64,000 bases of DNA from JAZKJD01 sp040384585 (GTDB lineage: Bacteria > Pseudomonadota > Gammaproteobacteria > Diplorickettsiales > Diplorickettsiaceae). The notes beneath the pieces are model-generated. The model did not search any database. It saw only the letters and a list, made by a program, of their open reading frames with translations, and was not told where the DNA came from. Every line of letters starts with the position of its first letter. Position 1 is the first letter of the stretch. Of this stretch, positions 18,960 to 27,130 are shown piece by piece. Both the position numbers and the translations under genes were made by a program. Location: assembly GCA_040384585.1 (NCBI GenBank), contig JAZKJD010000016.1:1-64000 (forward strand), read 5' to 3'.

Positions 18960-20012
18960 TTATAGCATGCGATAAAAATGTTCAAATAACCATTGTGTAT
19001 CCATTGGCCCGGGCGCTGCTTCTGGATGAAATTGCACTGAAAAAAAAGGATGTTCTTTATGCTCAATCCCTGCCACAGACTTATCATTGAGATTACGAAA
19101 TAATATCTTCCAATCCTTGGGTAAAGATTTTTCATCCACTGCATAACCATGATTTTGTGATGTCAAAAAACAACGTTGCGTAGGTAAATAAAAGCAGGGT
19201 TGATTTTGCGACCGATGACCGAAGATGAGCTTGTAGGTTTTAGCACCGGCAGCCAAAGCCATTAATTGCGTACCCAAACAAATACCAAAACAGGTTTTTT
19301 TCTTAGCTAGCGCTTTTTTTAAGATCGCGACTGTTTTGTGACACAGAGCCGGATCACCAGGACCGTTTGAAATAAACACACCATCATAATCTTCTTGACT
19401 ATAATCGTAATCATAAGGAACTCGCTTTATCTTTAAAGGAAATTTCAGTAAACAGCGCAGACTGTTTTCCTTCAAACCACAATCAACCACAATAATCTTC
19501 TTTTTACCTTCTCCATAATAGATGGGTTCTTTAATTGTGACTTGTTTCACCCAATCTATACTATCAAATTCAATAAACTCAGTAGGATCCGTAGCAGAGT
19601 GCGTAAGTATCCCTGCTATTACACCATCTACACGAAGACAGTGCGTTAAAGCACGGGTATCAACGCCCGTAATATAGGGAATCTCTTGTTCCTCTAGCCA
19701 ATCCAATAAGGAACGCTGCGCAGAATAATTTGAATAAAAAGGAGCAAGCTCTGACATAACGACAGCTTTCACCTGGATCTTTGCAGATTCCCAGGTGTCC
19801 CGTGCAGAAACACCATAATTTCCTATCAACGGATAAGTAAAACAGAGTATCTGGCCTGCATAAGAAGGATCGGTTAATGCTTCAACATAACCAACCATAC
19901 CAGTATTAAAAATCACTTCACCTGTTTGATTATTCATTTGCGCTTGTGGTGAAAAACCGGCGAAGGATTTGCCGGTTTTTAATAGCAATCGTGTCGGTAT
20001 TAATGGTTTCAT
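18960..20012 (-). CDS. carA: Carbamoyl-phosphate synthase small (glutaminase) subunit
   Basis: Hydrolyses glutamine and channels ammonia to CarB. The frame is open to 20057, but the ATG at 20012 begins the conserved opening of CarA (PTRLLLKTGKSFAG) and overlaps the pyrD stop by one base (TAATG), so I place the start there. This gives 350 residues. An N-terminal CarA domain (about 1-140) is followed by a class I glutamine amidotransferase domain with the nucleophile in CFGICLGTQ and the closing His-Glu in HPEAAPGP. The start overlap suggests translational coupling with pyrD. Confidence 0.94.
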   Translation of the reverse strand: MKPLIPTRLLLKTGKSFAGFSPQAQMNNQTGEVIFNTGMVGYVEALTDPSYAGQILCFTYPLIGNYGVSARDTWESAKIQVKAVVMSELAPFYSNYSAQRSLLDWLEEQEIPYITGVDTRALTHCLRVDGVIAGILTHSATDPTEFIEFDSIDWVKQVTIKEPIYYGEGKKKIIVVDCGLKENSLRCLLKFPLKIKRVPYDYDYSQEDYDGVFISNGPGDPALCHKTVAILKKALAKKKTCFGICLGTQLMALAAGAKTYKLIFGHRSQNQPCFYLPTQRCFLTSQNHGYAVDEKSLPKDWKILFRNLNDKSVAGIEHKEHPFFSVQFHPEAAPGPMDTQWLFEHFYRML

Positions 20013-21085
20013 TATTGTATTTTTTGATGATACTGAAAAGCAAGATAGGGATTCCACATCATACCCGTCGCTGAAAGTACGATATCCGAACCCGCATTAG
20101 AAAACTCATTAAAATGTTCAGGCAAAGTAATACCCCCCATTCCAAGAATGGCTAAATCTAATTTTTGCTTCTGATTAATCTGAGCTATTTTTTTTATATA
20201 TTGTAGTGCTAGTAAGCGAATAGGATAACCAGAAACACCACTGAAGATTCGTTTACCGAATGCAGGTTGCTGTGCCCGATCAATAACGCGCATACTGATG
20301 GAATTAATCGCACTAACACCGCTTGCGCCAGCACGCGCTATCACTTCTAAAATTTTACTTAGGGAGTCAATAGAAGGTAGAAACCCTAACTTAATCACCA
20401 CAGGGACCTCTCCGACACTATGCAAAACACGAGTAGTAATCTTATAAACCGCTTCTGCATCCCAATAAATGGGTTCTCCTTTTTTTAACAAATTAGGGCA
20501 TGAAAGATTAAGCTCAATAATATCTGCACCCGCTTGTTTAGCGAATAAAGCCGTTTCAGCAAACTCTGTGGCAATTGCTGCTAGTGTTTCTCCTTCGCCA
20601 TAAACCGATACGATTAAAAGTTGACCTTCAGATAAGGCACTTTTTGCAAACGCTATATCTTGGATAAGAATTTCTGGTGCTAAACAAGCGTTGCCAAAAG
20701 AATTACTAATCGCCATTTTATCGGCTGAAGCAGCTTGTTTTCGCGTGTAAATCGGTTTGGCTATATCTGATTCAGCCAATGGCAACTCGCAATCAACATA
20801 AACAATATTGGGTAATGGATGACTAGGATAAAAGTGTCGCCGAATGGTCTTGTAGGTTAACACATCAAAACCTAGCTGAGCTAATAAAGCAATACCTTTC
20901 CCCGTTGTCACGGCACACGCAGCAGCGCCAATGTTGGAGGCTAAGGAGAGCCCTAAGAAACGAATCCATTGTGCTTTAGGGGGCCATTGACGAACCGGTG
21001 GATTTATTAGGGAGAAAGGGGGATTTCGGAAGTTTTCTTCAAAGGTTTTGTGAATGTCATATAAAGTCGACGAACCAGTGAGCAT
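20012..21085 (-). CDS. pyrD: Dihydroorotate dehydrogenase, class 1-like
   Basis: Oxidises dihydroorotate to orotate with an FMN cofactor. The 357 residues keep the barrel motif ELNLSCPNL, whose Cys is the catalytic base typical of soluble class 1 enzymes; class 2 membrane enzymes have Ser there. Other flavin-barrel landmarks are an NSFGN segment, VVIKLGF and GMGGI near the end. There is no N-terminal membrane-binding helix of the class 2 kind. No pyrK electron-transfer subunit lies nearby, so the acceptor is unknown. It heads the operon pyrD-carA-carB-pyrB-pyrC. The dehydrogenase call is good; the subclass is my inference. Confidence 0.8.
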   Translation of the reverse strand: MLTGSSTLYDIHKTFEENFRNPPFSLINPPVRQWPPKAQWIRFLGLSLASNIGAAACAVTTGKGIALLAQLGFDVLTYKTIRRHFYPSHPLPNIVYVDCELPLAESDIAKPIYTRKQAASADKMAISNSFGNACLAPEILIQDIAFAKSALSEGQLLIVSVYGEGETLAAIATEFAETALFAKQAGADIIELNLSCPNLLKKGEPIYWDAEAVYKITTRVLHSVGEVPVVIKLGFLPSIDSLSKILEVIARAGASGVSAINSISMRVIDRAQQPAFGKRIFSGVSGYPIRLLALQYIKKIAQINQKQKLDLAILGMGGITLPEHFNEFSNAGSDIVLSATGMMWNPYLAFQYHQKIQ

Positions 21086-21184
21086 ATTAATAGCTTAAGA
21101 ATAATTTTGCTTATTTAACCCGATTTTATAAAAAATACCAAGCGCTTTATAAGCTGCTTATTTACGCTTTGTCCAGACACTCAA

Positions 21185-21255
21185 TAGACCACTTGCATAA
21201 GCTCTGCGTGATAGACTTGATTTCATCGTTAAACGCTAGTCTACGGTCCTCATTC
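21185..21255. repeat. R3 truncated copy abutting tRNA-Leu
   Basis: Begins TAGACCACTTGC and continues with the R3 core (TAGACTTGATTTCATCGTTAAAC, then CGGTCCTCATT), matching the reverse complement of the full copy at 57015-57158. Similarity stops at 21255, the base before the CCA end of the tRNA gene. Confidence 0.75.
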
Positions 21256-21340
21256 TGGTGCCGAGAAGAGGACTCGAACCTCCACGGGTTGCCCCACAAG
21301 TACCTGAAACTTGCGTGTCTACCAGTTTCACCATCTCGGC
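21256..21340 (-). tRNA. tRNA-Leu, anticodon CAG
   Basis: An 85-nt class II tRNA on the minus strand. It starts GCCGAGATGGTGAAACTGG, the D-loop has the usual GGTAGAC, the anticodon stem is CAAGT/ACTTG around the loop TTCAGGT (anticodon CAG), a long variable arm follows, the T arm carries GGTTCGAGTCC and the acceptor ends CTCGGCACCA with encoded CCA. All arms pair. It lies between pyrD and the rhodanese gene. Confidence 0.95.
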
Positions 21341-21349
21341 GGAGAAAAT

Positions 21350-21730
21350 TTACTTGGAAGGAAGATCAAGCGGATAACCTGCTTCCAACCAGGCTCGAAA
21401 ACCTCCTATCAAAGAAGCCACATGACGATAACCCATTTTTTGCAGGTTATCCGCTACTAAGCAAGATCGAAAACCTCCACTACAATAAACAACGATGTCT
21501 ACTACATAATCAGGGACCTGCTTTTCAATATCACGCTCAATAATACCCTTGCCAAGATGAATAGACTTAGGTATTGCACCTTGTCTGTATTCATCCAACT
21601 CTCGCACATCGATCAAATAAAAAGCCCCTTTCACTCGTTTTTTAGCCAAGTCGTTTACACTTATCTCCATGATACGAGATTTTGCATCATCGACTAACTG
21701 GAGAAAACCTGAAGAATGCCGCTTTATCAC
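21350..21730 (-). CDS. Rhodanese-like domain protein
   Basis: Single-domain rhodanese of 126 residues, a possible sulfurtransferase or persulfide carrier in the cytoplasm. The active-site loop is VYCSGGFRS, with the Cys in the expected position after the strand and an Arg in the loop. The fold opens with LIDVRELDEYRQGAIPKSIHL and closes with GGFRAWLEAGYPL. The GTG start overlaps the pnp stop (GTGA), so it is translationally coupled to pnp. Its donor and acceptor are not identifiable. The pairing with pnp has no obvious functional reason. Confidence 0.85.
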   Translation of the reverse strand: MIKRHSSGFLQLVDDAKSRIMEISVNDLAKKRVKGAFYLIDVRELDEYRQGAIPKSIHLGKGIIERDIEKQVPDYVVDIVVYCSGGFRSCLVADNLQKMGYRHVASLIGGFRAWLEAGYPLDLPSK

Positions 21731-23850
21731 ACTGATATTTCGTTTTCTGTTTCCGCCACAGTGTCAAGATCTCTCATCGTCAAACGAATCCGTCCTTGTC
21801 TGTCGATCTCTAAAACTTTAACTCTAACGACTTGTCCTTCACTTAATACATCACTTACATTTTCAACTCGCTCATTAGAAATCTGTGAGATATGAACCAA
21901 GCCATCACGGCCTGGCAATACATTAACAAAAGCACCAAAATCAGTTACCTTGACCACAGGACCTTCATAAACGATGCCTACCTCAACTTCAGCTGTCACT
22001 TTTTTAATACGATCGAGTGCATTTTGACAAGCTTGTAAATCTGAAGTAGAAATCCGTACTAAACCATCATCGCCAATATCAATTAAAGTACCTGTTTCTT
22101 CCGTAATAGAGCGAATTGTCGCCCCCCCTTTGCCAATTAAATCACGAATTTTATCAGGATTTATCTTTAAGGTAGTAATGCGTGGCGCGTAAGGAGAAAC
22201 TTCGACTCTAGGCATAGACAAGGCCTTTTGCATAATGTCTAATATAAGCAAACGAGCTTCTTTTGCTTGGTTGAGAGCAATTTTTAGAATTTCCTCAGTA
22301 ATTCCATCAATTTTAATATCCATCTGTAAGGCGGTAACCCCGTCAGCCGTCCCAGCTACTTTAAAATCCATATCACCCAAGTGATCTTCGTCACCTAAAA
22401 TATCAGTCAACACAGCAAAACGTTCACCTTCTTTTATTAAGCCCATCGCAATACCCGCAACATGCTTCTTAAGTGGCACACCAGCATCCATTAAAGCGAT
22501 ACTGGCACCACAAACTGTTGCCATGGAGCTAGAGCCATTCGATTCAGTGATCTCAGAAACAATACGTAATACATAGGGAAAATCCGATTCACTGGGTAAT
22601 ACCGCACGCAAAGCGCGTTTTGCTAAATTACCATGCCCAATTTCACGTCTTTTGGGACTACCCACCTGACCTGTTTCACCAACACTATAAGGAGGGAAAT
22701 TATAGTGAAGCATAAAAGTTTCACGTGCTTCACCATCCAATGCCTCTACTATTTGCGCATCTCTATCCGTACCTAAAGTAGCAACGACTAAAGCTTGCGT
22801 CTCACCTCGGGTAAATAATGCAGAGCCGTGGGTACGTGACAACAATCCAGGGTGAATAGTAATCGGTCGCACTGTTTTTTTATCACGTCCGTCAATACGT
22901 GCTAATCCGTCCAAAATACGATGGCGCACTATCTTCCCTTCCAACGAGGAAACCAGATCTCGAATAGATTTCACTGTAATTCCTTTCTCTTCATCCAACC
23001 ATTTCTTGGTAATTTCTTCGCGTAATCCATCTAGGCGGGCTTTGCGATGAAGCTTTTCTGGGATTTGATAAGCCTCCATTAGTGAAGACTCAATGGCTTG
23101 CGTCATTTCCTGTTCTAACGCTTTTTCTAAACGAGGAGTCGCTCGCCAATCCCACGTCGATTGCCCTGCTTCTTGAACCAGTTCCTTTACAGCTTGAATA
23201 GCTCCTTGCATCTGTTGATGTCCAAATAGAACTGCGCCTAGCATAATCTCTTCAGAAAGCTCAGCAGCTTGTGACTCTACCATGAGTACAGCGCTTTCAG
23301 TTCCAGCCACAATCAGGTCTAAGTCTGACGTTTCAAGCTGCTTGAAAGTAGGATTAAGAAGATATTCACCCTGAGAATAAGCTACTCTTGCCGCTGCTAT
23401 AGGGCCCTTAAAAGGCAGACCCGACAGCGCTAGTGCCGCTGAAGCCCCCATGATTGCGGGAATATCTGCATTAATATTAGGATTCGATGACAGCACGGTC
23501 GCAATGATTTGAACTTCACTATGAAAATCTTCCGGAAATAATGGACGTATTGGCCTATCAATCAATCGAGAAGTTAAGATCTCTTTTTCAGTGGGGCGCC
23601 CTTCACGTTTAAAGTATCCTCCAGGTATACGACCTGCTGCATAACTACGTTCCTGATAATGAACTGTCAAAGGAAAAAAATCACTTTCCTCACCTGCCTG
23701 CTGTTTTCGGCCGACAACCGATACTAAAACAGTTGTACCGTCCAAAGTAACTAAAACCGCTGCTGTGGCCTGACGCGCAATGCTGCCCGTCTCTAAACTC
23801 ATCTCATGGGAGCCAAACTGGAATACTTTCTTTATAGGATTATTTAACAC
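21727..23850 (-). CDS. pnp: Polynucleotide phosphorylase
   Basis: 3'-5' phosphorolytic exoribonuclease and RNA-degradosome component. The 707 residues show the full architecture: RNase PH domain 1 (about 10-145), a helical linker (about 150-240), RNase PH domain 2 (about 320-480), a KH domain with the DLIGKGGATIRSI loop (about 555-590) and a C-terminal S1 domain starting GIVYEGPVVKVTDFGAFV (about 620-690). The catalytic region GDMDFKVAGT is intact. The start is GTG at 23850 with a strong GAGGGA ribosome binding site. It follows rpsO, the usual pair. Confidence 0.95.
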   Translation of the reverse strand: MLNNPIKKVFQFGSHEMSLETGSIARQATAAVLVTLDGTTVLVSVVGRKQQAGEESDFFPLTVHYQERSYAAGRIPGGYFKREGRPTEKEILTSRLIDRPIRPLFPEDFHSEVQIIATVLSSNPNINADIPAIMGASAALALSGLPFKGPIAAARVAYSQGEYLLNPTFKQLETSDLDLIVAGTESAVLMVESQAAELSEEIMLGAVLFGHQQMQGAIQAVKELVQEAGQSTWDWRATPRLEKALEQEMTQAIESSLMEAYQIPEKLHRKARLDGLREEITKKWLDEEKGITVKSIRDLVSSLEGKIVRHRILDGLARIDGRDKKTVRPITIHPGLLSRTHGSALFTRGETQALVVATLGTDRDAQIVEALDGEARETFMLHYNFPPYSVGETGQVGSPKRREIGHGNLAKRALRAVLPSESDFPYVLRIVSEITESNGSSSMATVCGASIALMDAGVPLKKHVAGIAMGLIKEGERFAVLTDILGDEDHLGDMDFKVAGTADGVTALQMDIKIDGITEEILKIALNQAKEARLLILDIMQKALSMPRVEVSPYAPRITTLKINPDKIRDLIGKGGATIRSITEETGTLIDIGDDGLVRISTSDLQACQNALDRIKKVTAEVEVGIVYEGPVVKVTDFGAFVNVLPGRDGLVHISQISNERVENVSDVLSEGQVVRVKVLEIDRQGRIRLTMRDLDTVAETENEISV

Positions 23851-23952
23851 TTACATTCCCTCAAAAATAACAAATGGGCGAAGATCCGTCCATTCAAGAT
23901 AAAATGCCTTACCAAAAAATCATTCACTAAAAAATAGTGGCAACAACAAGGC

Positions 23953-24210
23953 CTAGGCGCGCAAACCCAGTTGTTTAATCAGGCTTGTATATCGTTGTAA
24001 ATCCACTTTTTTCAGATACTTTAACAATTTACGACGTAAAGCTACTTTTTTCAGCAAGCCCTGTCGCGAATGATTATCTTTTTTATGGACTTGAAAATGG
24101 CTATTGAGATGTTCAATAGATCCGGATAGTAAAGCTACCTGAACCTCTGGTGAACCCGTATCGCCTGTAGAACGCCGATATTTAGCCATTATCTCGCTTT
24201 TAGCCAACAT
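23953..24210 (-). CDS. rpsO: 30S ribosomal protein S15
   Basis: Small-subunit protein that binds the central domain of 16S rRNA early in assembly. The 85-residue sequence contains the hallmark TGSPEVQVALLS, HKKDNHSRQGLL and RRKLLKYL segments. It is a few residues shorter at the N-terminus than E. coli S15 (89). It lies 102 bases upstream of pnp. That spacer contains a short CACTA/TAGTG hairpin but no long RNase III-type stem like the one that controls pnp in E. coli. Confidence 0.95.
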   Translation of the reverse strand: MLAKSEIMAKYRRSTGDTGSPEVQVALLSGSIEHLNSHFQVHKKDNHSRQGLLKKVALRRKLLKYLKKVDLQRYTSLIKQLGLRA

Positions 24211-24280
24211 AAAACCTTTTTCCTCTTATTACATGAGTCCGCCATTCTATGCATAATCATGCCAACTGACAAGGCCTATT

Positions 24281-24334
24281 TATACCGCCCGCTCAAATCT
24301 TTAAAGACTCGCATCTTCAAGTACGCGCGGTATA
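24281..24334. repeat. R1 end fragment
   Basis: Only the terminal palindrome of R1 is present: TATACCGC and GCGGTATA arms around GCATCTTCAAGTACG. It sits between the divergent rpsO and regulator genes, so both promoters must lie around it. Confidence 0.75.
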
Positions 24335-24451
24335 GACAGGCACTCTATTTTAGTGGGCACTCATGCTAGAATACGGGACCTGCTAGCTTGATTCCATCGC
24401 TAACACTGGAAATTATGAAAATTAGCAGATAAAATCACCGCTAATTAATAA

Positions 24452-25108
24452 GTGAAAAATGATATGAAAAACAGTATGAATACTATTCTTAAAGGGTTAA
24501 TGGCTGAATTAGGAATTAACGAATCAGAATTAGCACGCCGAACAGGAATTGGTCAACCTGTGGTACACCGAATCTGCTCAGGGGAAACAGATAACCCTAA
24601 AGTTGCGACGCTAAGTCCTATTGCAAATTTTTTTGCTGTTTCTATCGATCAATTAATTGGTACTGAGCCCTTATCTCCTGACCGCATTCCCGGCACATTT
24701 AATCCTGATGCCCAAGGTTGGCGCCAAATCCCTCTATTAGGCTGGGAACAAATACTTTCCTGGCCTAATCTAACGCAAAAAACAGGTCCTTTACCCACGA
24801 TTTCAACGGACATCGAGTTAAGTCAACACGCTTATGCGCTGGCGGTAAGGGATACCACGATGGAGCCACGCTTTCCAGAAGGAACCGTTCTCCTCATCGA
24901 TCCAGACTTAAAACCTAACAGTCTAGACTTTGCTATTATTCATATTGAAGGACAAAATCTACCAAACTTCAAACAGATTTTAATTGATGGAGAGCACACC
25001 ATTCTTAAGCCACTCAATTCAGACTTCAAAACCTTGTTATTAAATAAACCCCATAAGTTCTTAGGCGTGATGGTACAATCTAGAATGGATTTTAAAAAGA
25101 AAAAATAG
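24452..25108 (+). CDS. Cro/CI-type regulator with degenerate S24 (LexA-like) domain
   Basis: Probable DNA-binding repressor of 218 residues. The N-terminal half is a Cro/CI helix-turn-helix (about 11-70; SELARRTGIGQPVVHRICSG is the recognition unit). The C-terminal half aligns with the S24 self-cleaving fold of LexA and CI, but the catalytic Ser position before MEP is Thr136 (DTTMEP), while the general-base Lys appears kept as Lys174. Autocleavage is therefore doubtful. Alternative in-frame starts lie at residues 5 and 9. nth follows after 1 base, suggesting co-transcription. No prophage genes surround it. Confidence 0.8.
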   Translation: MKNDMKNSMNTILKGLMAELGINESELARRTGIGQPVVHRICSGETDNPKVATLSPIANFFAVSIDQLIGTEPLSPDRIPGTFNPDAQGWRQIPLLGWEQILSWPNLTQKTGPLPTISTDIELSQHAYALAVRDTTMEPRFPEGTVLLIDPDLKPNSLDFAIIHIEGQNLPNFKQILIDGEHTILKPLNSDFKTLLLNKPHKFLGVMVQSRMDFKKKK

Positions 25109-25109
25109 C

Positions 25110-25739
25110 ATGAACGCCAAAAAGCGTCTCGCTATTTTTCAACGTTTTCAGGCACAAAATCCTAAGCCACAAACCGAATTAGTTTACCATTCTCCTTTTG
25201 AGTTATTAATCGCCGTCATTCTCTCTGCACAAGCAACTGACAAATCAGTCAATCGAGCTAGCAAAACATTATTTAAAGCTGCCAATAGCCCCCAAAAAAT
25301 ACTGTCACTGGGTCTAGACGGTCTTAAAGAATATATAAAGTCTATCGGTTTATATAATACCAAAGCAAAAAATATTATAAAAACCTGTGAAATTTTACTA
25401 AACCAGCACCAAGGAAAGGTTCCCAAACAACGTGAGTCTTTAGAAAAATTGCCTGGCGTAGGCCGAAAAACAGCAAATGTCGTTCTTAATACCGTATTTA
25501 ACCAAGCGACTATTGCTGTCGATACGCACATTTTTCGTGTCTGTAATAGAACAGGTCTTGCTACCGGAAAAACACCACTGGCGGTTGAGAAAACACTTCT
25601 TAAAGTCGCGCCCAAAGCTTATTTAAAGAATGCACACCACTGGTTAGTTCTACATGGGCGTTATACCTGTTTAGCACGTACACCAAAATGTCCAGAATGT
25701 ATCATTAAGGATCTCTGTGAATATCCCGCTCGTACTTGA
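25110..25739 (+). CDS. nth: Endonuclease III
   Basis: DNA glycosylase and AP lyase that removes oxidised pyrimidines. The 209 residues hold the helix-hairpin-helix LPGVGRKTANVVLN with its catalytic Lys, the downstream catalytic Asp in VDTHIFRVCNR and the C-terminal iron-sulfur ligands C-x6-C-x2-C-x5-C (from CLARTPKC to DLC). The last residues and the stop codon come from the beginning of an R1 repeat (CGCTCGTACTTGA), so the extreme C-terminus (YPART) is repeat-derived. The catalytic core is unaffected. Confidence 0.95.
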   Translation: MNAKKRLAIFQRFQAQNPKPQTELVYHSPFELLIAVILSAQATDKSVNRASKTLFKAANSPQKILSLGLDGLKEYIKSIGLYNTKAKNIIKTCEILLNQHQGKVPKQRESLEKLPGVGRKTANVVLNTVFNQATIAVDTHIFRVCNRTGLATGKTPLAVEKTLLKVAPKAYLKNAHHWLVLHGRYTCLARTPKCPECIIKDLCEYPART

Positions 25740-25921
25740 AGATGCGAACTTTTCGAATTCACAGCGAGCGGTATAACCGATCACTTAACGGGGGAAAGCC
25801 AAGCTTCCGCCCCGTTATTCAAGGGGAGAAATCGCGATTCTCCCCTTGAAAATCCCCATCGCGCAAGGAAGGAAAGCACTTGAAAATGCGAGATCGCATT
25901 TTCAAGCGCAATGGGTATATC
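25722..25921 (-). repeat. R1 full copy (inverted), right inversion breakpoint
   Basis: Reverse complement of the copy at 8867-9067 with near-identical sequence over about 200 bases, including the 32-base hairpin and the CTCCCCTTGAA stem. It overlaps the end of nth and ends about 45 bases before the hemC stop. A short R2-like relic (CTTTAGAGACAGCACCTAA) covers 25950-25968 and the hemC stop codon. Confidence 0.9.
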
Positions 25922-25964
25922 CCGATAAAACGCTATCTACATAAGGGAGCTTTAGAGACAGCAC

Positions 25965-26894
25965 CTAAAGAAGTTCTTGCAAAATATGACCTGCTCCTTG
26001 AACCATTAATTCCCTTGCCGCCGCAAAGCCAAGTCTTTCAGACTCATCAATCGTTCCATACTTTTCTACTTTTATAAGCAAGCTGCCATCAGGTTTTGCC
26101 ACCAATCCCTGCAAGCGCATTTGATTATTCGATAAGCATTCCGCGTATGCAGCAAGAGGAACCTGACAACTTCCTCCTAATTGTCGACTGAGTGCACGTT
26201 CTGCCATTACACACGGATACGTTGGAATATGGTTTAAATGGGAAATTAACCCTTGTGTTTCTATATCATCCGATCGGCATTCAATTCCTAATGCACCTTG
26301 ACCTGGTGCTGGCAGAAAAAAATTTGTTGAAAAATACTCGCTAATACAAGCTGTTTTTTTTAAACGAATAAGACCCGCCGCGGCTAAAATAATAGCGTCA
26401 TATTCGCCAGCAACAAGCTTGTCTAAACGTGTTCCGACGTTTCCTCGCAATACGCTAACATTAAGATCAGCACGTAAAGCCAGCAACTGTGACTGACGTC
26501 TTAAACTTGACGAACCAATTATCGATCCAGACAGTAATTGTTTTAGATTTTCTCCTGATTTGGAGATTAAGACATCTCTTGAATCTTCCCGCTGACAAAT
26601 GGCCGCAAGCACTAGCCCATTTTCTAGTTCCATAGGCACATCTTTCATAGAGTGGACTGCGATATCGGCTTGCTCATTAAGTAAGGCCATTTCTAGCTCC
26701 TTAACAAAAAGACCTTTACCACCTAATTTGTTTAATGCACTCTCTACGTGTCTATCGCCTTCCGTAATAAAAGGGATCAATACTATCTGCATAAACGGAT
26801 GCTGTTTTTTCAGCTGATCTTTAACCTTATTAGCCTGCCAATAGGCTAAGGGACTTTTTCTGGTTGCAATACGCCAGTGTTTTTTTACTGTCAA
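25965..26894 (-). CDS. hemC: Hydroxymethylbilane synthase (porphobilinogen deaminase)
   Basis: Polymerises four porphobilinogens into hydroxymethylbilane. The frame is open to 27011, but similarity to HemC starts at RIATRKSPLAYWQA. I therefore place the start at the TTG at 26894, preceded by GAGGTGG; this gives 309 residues (E. coli 313). Conserved features include VHSMKDVP, SSLRRQSQL, LRGNVGTRLDKL, PAPGQGALGIEC and the dipyrromethane-cofactor Cys in GGSCQVPLAA. Normally hemC heads hemCDXY; here it stands alone, with an R1 repeat where hemD should begin. Confidence 0.93.
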   Translation of the reverse strand: MTVKKHWRIATRKSPLAYWQANKVKDQLKKQHPFMQIVLIPFITEGDRHVESALNKLGGKGLFVKELEMALLNEQADIAVHSMKDVPMELENGLVLAAICQREDSRDVLISKSGENLKQLLSGSIIGSSSLRRQSQLLALRADLNVSVLRGNVGTRLDKLVAGEYDAIILAAAGLIRLKKTACISEYFSTNFFLPAPGQGALGIECRSDDIETQGLISHLNHIPTYPCVMAERALSRQLGGSCQVPLAAYAECLSNNQMRLQGLVAKPDGSLLIKVEKYGTIDESERLGFAAARELMVQGAGHILQELL

Positions 26895-27002
26895 AACCCA
26901 CCTCGCAAAATAAAAACATAAAACAAAAGTATACAAGAATCCGCTTTTGTTGCATGCATCCAAATAATTAAATGCAGCTAGTTGTAGCCTTGCCAACGGG
27001 TA

Positions 27003-27127
27003 TATACCCAAAGGATTTCAAGATGTGGTTAGGCGCACGAGGACGAACGCGCGGAGTGTATTAGGTAGTCATGAGCACGTGAGTGTCGATGTGCAACAAC
27101 ACCACATTTTGAAAGGCGAAGGGTATA
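27003..27127. repeat. R4 palindromic element
   Basis: A 125-base unit bounded by TATACCC and GGGTATA. Internal arms TTTCAAGATGTGGT and ACCACATTTTGAAA pair almost perfectly. It lies between hemC and the acyltransferase gene. A close copy is inserted in tamB (32001-32125). Confidence 0.9.
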
Positions 27128-27130
27128 GCA

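Noticed and set aside
24452..25108. LexA itself
   Set aside because: The N-terminal domain is a Cro/CI helix-turn-helix, not the LexA winged helix, and the catalytic Ser is Thr.
25880..26077. 65-codon frame at the R1 copy beside hemC
   Set aside because: Begins in the R1 hairpin and runs antisense to hemC; the same peptide (IFK-NGYI) appears at other R1 copies.
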